From the NCBI GenBank assembly GCA_030430565.1, contig JAUIKS010000019.1, forward strand, positions 186,001 through 250,000: a DNA stretch of 64,000 nt. Reading direction: 5' to 3'. Below, piece after piece: positions 49,339 to 56,866 of the stretch. The DNA comes from Polyangia bacterium (GTDB taxonomy: Bacteria; Myxococcota_A; Polyangia; Nannocystales; Nannocystaceae). Each line of letters begins with the position of its first letter. Within the stretch, counting starts at the first letter, position 1. The notes beneath the pieces are model-generated. The model was not told the origin of the DNA. It saw only the letters and a program-made list of their open reading frames with translations, and did no database searches. The position numbers were made by a program, and so were the translations under genes.

Positions 49339-49674
49339 ATGCGGATCTCGAGCCTCCTCCTCGCCATCGCGCTCGTCGAGATGGTCGCGGCCGGCGTCTA
49401 CTACGGCGCCGGCGACGAGCACAGCCAACGGCTCGACGCTGCAGCGGACAACTTCAACACCGCGCAGATGCGCCAAAACTCCGGTGAGGCGCTGCCGCCG
49501 GACATGCTCGCGCGCTACGAGAGCGAGTTCGACGCGGCCGCAGCCGCGGCCAAGCACAACGACACGATGGCGCGCATGCTCGGGATCTCGGGCGTGCTCA
49601 CGGCCATCGCTGGCGGCGTCGCGCTCGCGCTCGCCCGCCGTCGCGAGCGCGCGGCCCCGCCGGATCAGAGCTGA
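49339..49674 (+). CDS. Small two-helix membrane protein inserted in the cluster
   Basis: A 111-residue protein, MRISSLLLAIALVEMVAAG, with hydrophobic helices at about 3-20 and about 80-97 around a helical loop of about 55 residues rich in Ala, Glu and Asn. It ends in a basic tail. No family is recognised. It is encoded on the plus strand inside an otherwise leftward cluster and separates the glycosyltransferase gene from the acyltransferase gene, so those two cannot share one message unless transcription reads across it. Its start is supported by TACCAT 9 bases upstream. Confidence 0.6.
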   Translation: MRISSLLLAIALVEMVAAGVYYGAGDEHSQRLDAAADNFNTAQMRQNSGEALPPDMLARYESEFDAAAAAAKHNDTMARMLGISGVLTAIAGGVALALARRRERAAPPDQS

Positions 49675-49759
49675 GCTGAGCGACCGCTCCCGTTTCACCA
49701 GAGTTCAAGGGACGCGCGCCAGCCGGGGAGGAGCCGCGAACCGCATACGCGTACGGGGC

Positions 49760-50581
49760 CTACGAGCTCGAGAGCGCCCGCCACGGCGGCGGACGCCGGG
49801 AGAGCGCGCGGCCGAGGCGGACCCACGGGTGGATCACGACGGCGCGCGTCGCCAGCCGCGTGTGCAGCCAGCCGATCCGCAGGTTGTCCCAGAGAATGTC
49901 GAAGTGCGACACGCCGCCCTCGTCCTCGCTGAGGTAGCGGACCTTGGTCGGCACGTTGACGACCTCGACGCCCGCCCACACGAGCCGCACCGCGACCTCG
50001 ATGTCGAAGTCCATGCGATCGCCGGTCCGCTCGAGCGCGCGCTCGAGCGCGCCGATCACGGCGAGCGGGTAGACCCGAAAGCCGCACATGGGGTCCTCGA
50101 TCACGCGGCCGTGGGTTTCGAAGTGGGTCCAAAACAGCGTGATCCGCCGCGCGATGAGCCGACCGCGCGGCGCCGTGTCGTCGTAGACCGGCGCGCCGAG
50201 GATCAGCGCCTCGGGCCGCGCGCGCGCGACCTCGAGGAATCTGGGGATGTCCTCGAGGCTATGTTGACCGTCGGCGTCGACCTGCAGCGCGTGGCTGAAG
50301 CCGAGCTCACGGGCGCGCGCGAAGCCGGTCTTGACCGCCGCCCCCTTCCCGCCGTTGCGCTCGCGGTGCGTGACGTGGGCGAGGCCGTCGCGGCCGAGCG
50401 CGGCCACGGCCTCGCGCCCCGGCGCCGCGCTGCCGTCATCGACGACGACGACCTCGGGCAGGTGCGCCCGCACTCGCTCGACGACCGCGCGCACGGTCGC
50501 GGGGTTGTTGTAGGTCGGGATCACGACGCACGGGCGAAAGCCCGCAGCAGCGTCCGCGGCCGCGTCAAGTCCGTCTCGCAT
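49760..50581 (-). CDS. Family-2 glycosyltransferase of the aryl-polyene-like set
   Basis: A 273-residue GT-A glycosyltransferase. VIPTYNNPATVRAVVERV and VVVVDDGSAAPG form the nucleotide-binding start; QVDADGQHSLEDIPRFLE has the DxD motif. MDFDIEVAVRLVWAGVEVVN precedes the acceptor region. It would add a sugar to the polyene or carrier lipid. In the E. coli-type clusters I recall, glycosyltransferase and acyltransferase domains are often one protein; here they are two genes with a small gene between. It overlaps the ligase gene by 17 bases. Confidence 0.9.
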   Translation of the reverse strand: MRDGLDAAADAAAGFRPCVVIPTYNNPATVRAVVERVRAHLPEVVVVDDGSAAPGREAVAALGRDGLAHVTHRERNGGKGAAVKTGFARARELGFSHALQVDADGQHSLEDIPRFLEVARARPEALILGAPVYDDTAPRGRLIARRITLFWTHFETHGRVIEDPMCGFRVYPLAVIGALERALERTGDRMDFDIEVAVRLVWAGVEVVNVPTKVRYLSEDEGGVSHFDILWDNLRIGWLHTRLATRAVVIHPWVRLGRALSRRPPPWRALSSS

Positions 50582-52370
50582 CGCTCGCCCTTATCGCGTA
50601 GTCCACCGTCCCGGTGGTGCACGGCTCGCCGTCGCGGCTGAGCTCGAAGACCACGCGGCGGACCTCGTGGTCGACCTCGAGCACGAGCTTCAGCACGTCG
50701 CCGGGGCGAATCTGGCGACGGAACTTGAGCTTCTGGAGACGCCGCGGCTGACCGAAGGAGCTAGCGAGCGTGCCGACCCGATCGAGCACGAGCCCGAGCA
50801 TCTGCGCGACGCCTGGGAGCACGGGGTGACCGTCGAAGTGACCGTTGAAGTAGACGAGCTCGGGCGGGACGAAGACCGAGAACTCGTGGGTCTCCGCGGC
50901 GCCGCGCGAGCGCACCGTGTGGCTGCGGAACACGAAGTCACGGACCGGCTTGGCCGGCTCGCGCTGCGTCGCGCCTGCCCCGGCCGCCGTCGGGCTCGGC
51001 TCGAACAGCGCGAGCAGCCGGCGCCGCGTCAGCTTGCCGTTGGCCTCGCGCGGGAGCGCGTCGACGACCTTGACGCGCCGCGGGACCACGACCGGGTCAA
51101 ACCACTTGAGCAGCTCGCGGCGCAGCGCCGCCGGCGGGGTGCCGCGCGCGTCGGCCTCGAGGGCGACCGCCGCGACGAGCTTCTGACCGCGGGCGCCGCC
51201 GACCGCGATCGAGGCGACCGCCGCGTCGCTAACACCTGGCACATCGAGCAGGCGACGCTCGAGCTCGGCGATCGCGACCCGCTTGCCGCCGATCTTGATG
51301 ACCCCGTCGACGCGCCCGCGCAGCACGAAGCGGCCGTCGTCGAGCAGGTCGACGCGATCTTGACAGGCCAGCGGCCGCGGCACGTCCGGCGCGAGGAAGG
51401 GCGAGTCGAGCAGCAGCCGCCCGCTCGGGTGCAGCGAGACCTCGAGGCCGCGCAGCGGGGTCCACGGCTCGTCGGCGGCGGTGTGAATTCGGTAGGCGAT
51501 GCCGCCGGTCTCGGACGAGCCGAAGACCTCGGTGACGACCAGCGACAGCCGCTCTCGCAGCGCCCGCGCGGTGCTCTCGAGCAGCGGCGCGCCCGAGGAG
51601 AACACCCGGCTGAAGGCCGGCGTGCTGCCCGGCTCGAGCACCGTCAGGCTGCGCAGGTGCGCCGGGACGCTGACGAGGATGTCGGCCGCGTGCGCGCGCG
51701 CGGCCGCAGCCACGCTCTCGGCGTGGAAGGGCGTGTCGCGGACGAAGCAAGCGCCGGCGACCAGCGGCACCAGCGTGCCGAACAGCAGCCCGTAGATGTG
51801 GTGCGGCGGCACGGTCGCGAGCACTCGCTGCCCGGGGCGCACCCCGAACTGATCGGCGAGCACCATCGCCTCGCCGACGAGCTGCGCGGTCGTCTTGGGG
51901 CACGCTTGATGTTGACCGGTCGAGCCCGAGGTGTAGACCGTCGCCAGGTGCTGCGTCGGCGCGAGCCGGAGCGCCGTCGACAGCGGGTCGGCGGGGATCC
52001 CCGCGCCACCGTCGTCCTCGTCCACACGCTCGAGCGCGCGGATGTCCTGCCCCGGCAGCCCGTCGGAGTCACGGAGGACGAAGGCGATGTTGGGCTGCGA
52101 CGCGAGATGGTGGATCAGCTCGCGCTGGGTGTTGGGCGGCAGCGCCACCGGGCGACCGACGAACCAGGCGGCCAGCAGCGCGACGGCGAAGCGGTAGCGG
52201 TCCTCGCAGACCACGAGGACCTCCCCCTCGACCTCCGCCCCGGGCAGCGCACGGGCGACGCGACGGACCTCCATGAGCAGGTCGCTCGCGGTGCACGAGC
52301 CCGTCCGGCCGATCGCAACCAGCGTGTCCGGCCGCAAGTTGTGCAGCAGGCTATAGGGTCGCTCGGTCAT
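50565..52370 (-). CDS. Acyl-AMP ligase fused to a dehydratase-like hotdog domain
   Basis: A 601-residue fusion. Residues about 1-455 are an ANL-family ligase: VYTSGSTGQHQACPKT (P-loop), PPHHIYGLLFGTLVPL, VFGSSETGGIAYR and IKIGGKRVAIAELER with the catalytic Lys near LPREANGKLTRRRLL. Residues about 490-595 are a FabZ/FabA-like hotdog with FVPPELVYFNGHFDGHPVLP then GVAQM, matching the GHFPxxPVLPG dehydratase motif. The pair would activate an aryl acid to the carrier protein and dehydrate intermediates. In aryl-polyene clusters these are often separate neighbouring genes. Its start lies 4 bases inside the upstream gene. Confidence 0.9.
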   Translation of the reverse strand: MTERPYSLLHNLRPDTLVAIGRTGSCTASDLLMEVRRVARALPGAEVEGEVLVVCEDRYRFAVALLAAWFVGRPVALPPNTQRELIHHLASQPNIAFVLRDSDGLPGQDIRALERVDEDDGGAGIPADPLSTALRLAPTQHLATVYTSGSTGQHQACPKTTAQLVGEAMVLADQFGVRPGQRVLATVPPHHIYGLLFGTLVPLVAGACFVRDTPFHAESVAAAARAHAADILVSVPAHLRSLTVLEPGSTPAFSRVFSSGAPLLESTARALRERLSLVVTEVFGSSETGGIAYRIHTAADEPWTPLRGLEVSLHPSGRLLLDSPFLAPDVPRPLACQDRVDLLDDGRFVLRGRVDGVIKIGGKRVAIAELERRLLDVPGVSDAAVASIAVGGARGQKLVAAVALEADARGTPPAALRRELLKWFDPVVVPRRVKVVDALPREANGKLTRRRLLALFEPSPTAAGAGATQREPAKPVRDFVFRSHTVRSRGAAETHEFSVFVPPELVYFNGHFDGHPVLPGVAQMLGLVLDRVGTLASSFGQPRRLQKLKFRRQIRPGDVLKLVLEVDHEVRRVVFELSRDGEPCTTGTVDYAIRASDARRT

Positions 52371-53191
52371 TCGTTGGGTTCATGCGCGGAATCGACCCCG
52401 GCGTGGGCCGGAGCGGCGCGTGTAGGCAGCACCGCGGCCAGCACACGGTCCGGGAGTGTATCGTCAAACTGGCGAAAGATCGTCTTGCGGGCCACGTATT
52501 CAACGGTGAACAGCGCGCCCATGAGGAGGTAGGCGATCATCCCGTTGTAGACCGCCCACCACGAGACCGGCCCAAACCCCGCGAGAGTCGCCGCGATCGC
52601 GCCGTTGAGGACGAAGAAGATACACCAGACCTTGGTCACCGTGCGGCAATACTGCGGTCCGCCGGGGGGTAATTCGGGGTCCTGCAGCCGCGCGAACCGT
52701 TCGACGAGCGATACCGGACCACGCAGGGAGCTCGCGAACTGCACAAGCAACAGGACGTTGACGAGCACCGGGAGAATCAACAAAAACCGCGGCTCGTCGA
52801 GGGCTGTGCCGAGGGCCACAAGCCCGACGACCGAGGCCGGCACGCGAAGCACCGGCCAGAGGTGCGCGCGACGCTCCGCCGGGTCGACATCGCGCATCCG
52901 CAGGATGAGACGCGGAACCAGGCCTGAGACCAACAAGACGAGCAAGATCGTGCCCAGCCGCCGCGTGCTCCAGCGCCCCAGGCCGACGTAGATCGCGACC
53001 GGGTAGGCGATCACGATCAGCGTGGAGACGACCCCGAAGACGACGCCGAAGACCTTGCCCAAACCATGCCGCGCCGGAGACGGGCGAGCCGTCGACTGGT
53101 CGGCCGGTACTCTCTCAGGACTCGGCGAGCCCGAGCCGCTGCTGCTCGGCGATGAAGCGGGCGAGGTTGTCGACGGAGGCGAAGATCTCAC
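52367..53191 (-). CDS. COG4648 membrane protein of the aryl-polyene-like set
   Basis: About 230-274 residues with five or six membrane helices between about 50 and 240 (VFGVVFGVVSTLIVIAYPVA, ILLVLLVSGLVPRL, LLILPVLVNVLLLVQF), and a central conserved-looking YCRTVTKVWCIFFVLNGAI. The family (COG4648) is a marker of aryl-polyene clusters; its role is unproven. The start is uncertain: from the ATG at 53191 it would overlap the carrier-protein gene by 77 bases and have a low-complexity N-tail; a TTG at 53062 would avoid that. Confidence 0.8.
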   Translation of the reverse strand: MRSSPPSTTSPASSPSSSGSGSPSPERVPADQSTARPSPARHGLGKVFGVVFGVVSTLIVIAYPVAIYVGLGRWSTRRLGTILLVLLVSGLVPRLILRMRDVDPAERRAHLWPVLRVPASVVGLVALGTALDEPRFLLILPVLVNVLLLVQFASSLRGPVSLVERFARLQDPELPPGGPQYCRTVTKVWCIFFVLNGAIAATLAGFGPVSWWAVYNGMIAYLLMGALFTVEYVARKTIFRQFDDTLPDRVLAAVLPTRAAPAHAGVDSAHEPNE

Positions 53192-53429
53192 GGTTGCGTT
53201 CGTCGTCGGCCTGGGTCTTCACCCCGTAGCGCTTGTTCAGGGCCATAGCGAGCTCGAGCACGTCGATCGAGTCGAGCCCGAGCCCTTCGGCCAAGAGCGG
53301 CGCTGAGCTGTCGATCTCATCGGGCGTCATATCGTTGAGCATGAGCGCTTCGATAATCAGCTCCTTGAGTTCGCGCACGAGCGCGGCGGGAATTTCGTTC
53401 TGAGCGTCTGGCGGCGTTCCTGACACCAT
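53115..53429 (-). CDS. Acyl carrier protein, first gene of the cluster
   Basis: A 104-residue acyl carrier protein. The phosphopantetheine Ser is in GLGLDSIDVLELAMALNKRY (DSI/L motif), and helix I (ALVRELKELIIEALML) and helix III (NREIFASVDNLARFIAE) fit the four-helix fold. It would carry the growing aryl-polyene chain. TAGGAT lies 9 bases before the ATG at 53429, so the cluster's main promoter seems to be here and the message leaderless. Confidence 0.9.
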   Translation of the reverse strand: MVSGTPPDAQNEIPAALVRELKELIIEALMLNDMTPDEIDSSAPLLAEGLGLDSIDVLELAMALNKRYGVKTQADDERNREIFASVDNLARFIAEQQRLGLAES

Positions 53430-53438
53430 CTAGTCGGC

Positions 53439-53444
53439 ATCCTA
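53439..53444 (-). promoter_or_regulatory. -10 element TAGGAT, 9 bases before the ATG at 53429
   Basis: Minus-strand TAGGAT, nine bases, then the carrier-protein ATG, at the head of the aryl-polyene-like operon. Confidence 0.4.
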
Positions 53445-53756
53445 CGGGCTGCAGTGGTTCACGTCCAGTCGCCGGCGGTCTGGTTTTTGATCGAGTTCGC
53501 AGCACGACGCGACACGCGTCACGTTCCCGAGGAGCGGTTCACGCGCACTTCGCTACCGAAATCTCAGACGGATGCACGCCAATTTTTCGCTGTCGAAGCC
53601 CGAAGACCGCCACGCGGTCGATCGACAATCCTGCAGACGCCCGCGGTCGTCTAAGGATGCGAAGCGCAGTGAACAGGTGACGAGCCTTCGGTCCGTGAAC
53701 ACCCGGCCCGTGCACCGACACACGCACCTGCAAACGCGAGTGTATCGCGTTCATGT

Positions 53757-53784
53757 GCTGTCGTGAGCGACGAAACACGACAGC
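53757..53784 (+). repeat. Stem-loop upstream of the DUF2325-like gene
   Basis: Perfect 9-bp arms GCTGTCGTG and CACGACAGC with a 10-base loop, 43 bases before the ATG at 53828. No T-run follows, so it is more likely an operator or a leader structure than a terminator. Confidence 0.5.
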
Positions 53785-53827
53785 CCGATTGCAGTCCGGC
53801 AACGAAACGTCTAGCGTGTATCCACAC

Positions 53828-55378
53828 ATGGGAGAGGAAAGTCAGCGCTGGCTCCCGCGATGTTTACTCGACTGCGGATATCGTTGCTCTATACGGCGCG
53901 ACAACTGGATCGAGTGTCTTGTATGGAGCGATCGCGAGCGCTGGTTCGGGCGCGGGCCCGATGAGGTCTCTGCGATCCGCGACGTGCTCTCGCAAATGTT
54001 TCCTTCACTCGCCGCTCAGCGGCTGCTCACGGCGCAGCTAGAGCAGGATCGGGAGGGCGCGCACAAGCTCGATCCTCGCGGCGCTGAGGCCGAGCGCTCG
54101 AGCGACGCGAACGCGGAGAACAAGCGCGCCGCTGTTCACCCGCTCCCGACGATCTCGAAGCCGGCGACCTCGAGCGCCAACAGCTCGCCCGCCGCGAGCG
54201 AGAGCGCGCCGCCGCCGGTCACGACGGTCTCGGTCGTCGGCGCCTGCCAAGCGCTCGACGACATCTATCGCGAGATCGAGGACGCCCGCGCCGAGCTCGC
54301 TCTGATGGCGCCGCGGCTGCAGAAGCGCTTGATGGTCGCGTGGATCTGTCGAACCCGCAGCTTCGACGAGCAGTTCGTCGGCGAGCCGCGGGTCACGACC
54401 GGCGTGCGACGGGTCGCGCGGGTGCTCACCGATCTCAGCAAGACCCTGTGGCCCGGCTCGGTCCGCGCGCTGCAGATGAACGCGCTCCCCGAGTGCGCGC
54501 TCTCGGAGATCAGCCCCGGCAGCAACGCGGTCCTGCGCACCTGGACCGAGGCCAGTCAATTCGTCGATCACCACCGCGAGCACAACCCCGACGTGCAGCC
54601 CAGCTTCGACGCCTACGGCTGGGCGGATCACCAGCACATCGGCACCGCGCCGCAGAACCCCGACAGCCTGCTGCACGACGCCCAGTCGGCGATCGAGCGC
54701 GTCGCCGGCTCGGTCACCGCGTTCCCGCCCCACCACCGCTCGAGCAACGTCGAGGACATCACGCAGGAGACCCTGGTCGCGCTCGCGGTCCACGTGCAGC
54801 GCCTGCGCTGGATCCGGACGTTCACGCTCGAGCCCGAGCTGTGGGGCGCGACCATGGGGCGGCTGCGCTGGCTGGCCTCGCGCCTGGGCCAGCGCGCGAC
54901 CCCGCTGCGTAAATTCCTCGATCCTGAGTATGTTCCCCAGGACACCTGGTCGCGTCTGCTCGGGCACGGCGAGAGCTCGGCCAGCGACCACAACAGCACC
55001 CCCGGCGCCATCGCCGAGAAGCTGCTGATCGACCAGGTGATGGAGACCGTCCGCGGCAAGCGGGTCCTCTACGTCAGCGACCGCGTGGACGAGAAGCAGA
55101 AGCTCCGGCTCGAGACGCTGCTCAGCATCAAGCTCGACTGGTACGACGGCGCCGCGGAGCGCATGCAGACGGTCGAGACCGAGATCTCGCGGCACTCCTA
55201 CGAGCTCGTGATCGTCGCCACCAGCTTCCAGTCACAGCGCATCGACGCCGGCCTCGTGCGGACCGCCCGGACGAAGGAGATCCCGCACGTGCGCGTCTAC
55301 AAGGGCGACCTGCGGGCGATCTTCCACGCGCTCGCCCGCCGCTACGGGATCAAGCAGGGGCTACAAGCCGCGAGCTGA
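53828..55378 (+). CDS. DUF2325-like protein of unknown function
   Basis: A 516-residue protein beginning MGEESQRWLPRCLLDCGYRC. Its N-terminal 75 residues have three Cys in 20 and lower GC than the rest. A Ser/Ala/Pro linker (about 95-150) leads to a helical middle. The last 100 residues (about 405-505) resemble DUF2325: GKRVLYVSDRVDEKQKLRLE, LDWYDGAAER, ELVIVATSFQSQ, IPHVRVYKG, a Rossmann-like strand order in which a Cys is usual in the family but absent here. The role is unknown. Standing divergent from the polyene-like cluster, it might regulate it (guess). Confidence 0.65.
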   Translation: MGEESQRWLPRCLLDCGYRCSIRRDNWIECLVWSDRERWFGRGPDEVSAIRDVLSQMFPSLAAQRLLTAQLEQDREGAHKLDPRGAEAERSSDANAENKRAAVHPLPTISKPATSSANSSPAASESAPPPVTTVSVVGACQALDDIYREIEDARAELALMAPRLQKRLMVAWICRTRSFDEQFVGEPRVTTGVRRVARVLTDLSKTLWPGSVRALQMNALPECALSEISPGSNAVLRTWTEASQFVDHHREHNPDVQPSFDAYGWADHQHIGTAPQNPDSLLHDAQSAIERVAGSVTAFPPHHRSSNVEDITQETLVALAVHVQRLRWIRTFTLEPELWGATMGRLRWLASRLGQRATPLRKFLDPEYVPQDTWSRLLGHGESSASDHNSTPGAIAEKLLIDQVMETVRGKRVLYVSDRVDEKQKLRLETLLSIKLDWYDGAAERMQTVETEISRHSYELVIVATSFQSQRIDAGLVRTARTKEIPHVRVYKGDLRAIFHALARRYGIKQGLQAAS

Positions 55379-55400
55379 CCTCGCTGTGACGGCGCGACGG

Positions 55401-55778
55401 TTAGCGTGACGACTTGAGGTTGTCGCGACGGACTTCAAACACCGTCTCGCGGTCACCGACGGGCTCATCCGCGGTCCCCAAGAACGCGCCGAGCGTCTCG
55501 GGGTCCCAATAAAAATACACGGGGCGCTCGTGCCGGAGCACGTCGATGCTCCCGGCGTACTGCGCGGCCTTGTAGCGCGCGTAGAACTCGACGAAGCCGC
55601 CGCGCGCGATCTCGGCGTTGGGCCGGATCTCGACGCCCTCTTCGTAGAACCACATCGTGGCCCGCCGCTCGCCGCCCCAGTTGAGGTAGATGAAGGCGAC
55701 CAGCCCGTCGTAGCCCGGGGTGTTCTGGGCGGTGATCCGAACCTGGTAGGAGTCGACCTCGTAGCGCTTCCAAGCCAT
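55401..55778 (-). CDS. Conserved-looking small protein of unknown function
   Basis: A 125-residue soluble beta-rich protein: MAWKRYEVDSYQVRITAQNT, LVAFIYLNWGGERRATMWFY, GGFVEFYARYKAAQYAG and PVYFYWDPETLGAFLGT. It resembles a small barrel or sandwich domain; no family is recalled. The ATG at 55778 has TACCGT 15 bases upstream (55794-55799). It converges with the DUF2325-like gene. Confidence 0.6.
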   Translation of the reverse strand: MAWKRYEVDSYQVRITAQNTPGYDGLVAFIYLNWGGERRATMWFYEEGVEIRPNAEIARGGFVEFYARYKAAQYAGSIDVLRHERPVYFYWDPETLGAFLGTADEPVGDRETVFEVRRDNLKSSR

Positions 55779-55883
55779 AGATTCTGCGCTTCTACGGTAC
55801 CACGCTGATCATGCTGGTCATGACCTTTCGAACGCTCACCATTTCCGAACATCGGGCCGCTGCTTAACGCCAGGGGACCTTCC

Positions 55884-55941
55884 ACGCTCCGGGCGGGGAG
55901 CGTCTGAACCGCCAGGGCGGACGAGCGCCTTCACGCTCCCC
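55884..55941 (+). repeat. Alternative hairpins ACGCTCC / GGGGAGCGT / ACGCTCCCC
   Basis: ACGCTCC (55884-55890) can pair with GGAGCGT inside GGGGAGCGT (55895-55903), or GGGGAGCGT can pair with ACGCTCCCC (55933-55941). The two hairpins exclude each other, as in attenuators. They lie 227-284 bases before the gene at 56168. Confidence 0.45.
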
Positions 55942-56154
55942 GTCCTCGCGCGGCCCCTCCCTGGCTCGCGCGCGGCCCTTGAGCTTCGATGATCCGGTCT
56001 CGACGTCGTGTCGACCGATGAAGCAGAGGCGAGCGTGCAGCAGAGCAGAACAGAGTCGAGGAGCAGCGACGAGGAGCAGCGACGAGGCGCAGCGGCGAGC
56101 GATGGAGCTGAGGCGAGCCGAGGACGAGAAGACAGCGGAGGGCGAGAGGCGTGG

Positions 56155-56160
56155 TACAAA
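56155..56160 (+). promoter_or_regulatory. -10-like TACAAA, 7 bases before the ATG at 56168
   Basis: TACAAAT runs to 56161 and the ATG starts at 56168. It supports 56168 over upstream starts in the same frame, which pass through the repeat region. Confidence 0.35.
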
Positions 56161-56167
56161 TCCGCGC

Positions 56168-56845
56168 ATGGGCGGACGGCAGGCGCGGAGCGAAGCCGCG
56201 GTCGTGATCGACGACGCGCGTCGGGAGGAGCTGCGCGCGATGCTGGCGGCGCTCGGCTCGCGCGCGGGTGAGGACGACGCGCTGCTTGAGCTGCTGCTCC
56301 AGCGTCGCCGCGACTCGCTCGACGACCTGCGGCGCGAGCTGCTGCGGCTCTCCGCGCTGCGGCTCTACTGGGTCTCGACCGAGGACCACGACGAGGACTG
56401 GTTCGTGCTCGCGCCCGACGGCGACGCCGCGTGCCGCTACTTTGAGGATTTTGAGGGCTACGACCGCGACGACGCCGTCGAGGACTTCGTGGCCGATGTC
56501 CCGCGCGCGGCGATCCCCGCGCTCGCGCGCGAGCACAGTCAGCTCGACGCCTCGCTCGGCGACGCGCCCGACGACCCGATCTGCGCGCTGCTCGGCCGCG
56601 CGCGCGGGTGGGAGGCGACGTGCCATCCGTCGCGCGCGATGATCGAGCGCTGCGGCGGCGAGTTCCTGATCGTCAGCCGGTCCTTCGACGACGACGAGCG
56701 CGAGAACAGCTCGCTGCGCGCGGCGATCCGCGACGCGCTCGGCGAGCAGGAGCCGCGCCTCGTGCGGTTCGGGGAGCGGGTGTTCGGCGAGGGCGACATC
56801 GTCGCGAACTCCTTCGCCTCGGTGCGCGCGGCCGGCCTGCTTTAA
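56168..56845 (+). CDS. Protein of unknown function
   Basis: A 225-residue soluble acidic protein beginning MGGRQARSEAAVVIDDARRE. The first 65 residues are helical; the rest alternates strands and helices (LRLYWVSTEDHDEDWFVLAP, GDAACRYFEDFEGYDRDD, GGEFLIVSRSFDDDERENSS). No signal peptide, no recognised domain. It converges with alkB. Confidence 0.55.
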   Translation: MGGRQARSEAAVVIDDARREELRAMLAALGSRAGEDDALLELLLQRRRDSLDDLRRELLRLSALRLYWVSTEDHDEDWFVLAPDGDAACRYFEDFEGYDRDDAVEDFVADVPRAAIPALAREHSQLDASLGDAPDDPICALLGRARGWEATCHPSRAMIERCGGEFLIVSRSFDDDERENSSLRAAIRDALGEQEPRLVRFGERVFGEGDIVANSFASVRAAGLL

Positions 56846-56866
56846 TAACCTGTCTCTTAAGTCGGA

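Larger units (their letters stand above)
53430..53827. other. 398-base divergent intergenic region with a stem-loop
   Basis: No gene. It separates the carrier-protein gene (leftward) from the DUF2325-like gene (rightward). Base composition is less GC-rich than nearby genes. It contains the cluster's putative -10 at 53439-53444 and a 9-bp inverted repeat at 53757-53784. Confidence 0.5.
55779..56167. other. 389-base divergent region with hairpins and short repeats
   Basis: No gene is supported. Three copies of the ACGCTCC/GGAGCGT unit (55884-55941) can pair in alternative ways. Further right, GAGGAGCAGCGAC-type short repeats at about 56058-56085 make a plus-strand reading frame that is probably chance. 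Confidence 0.5.
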
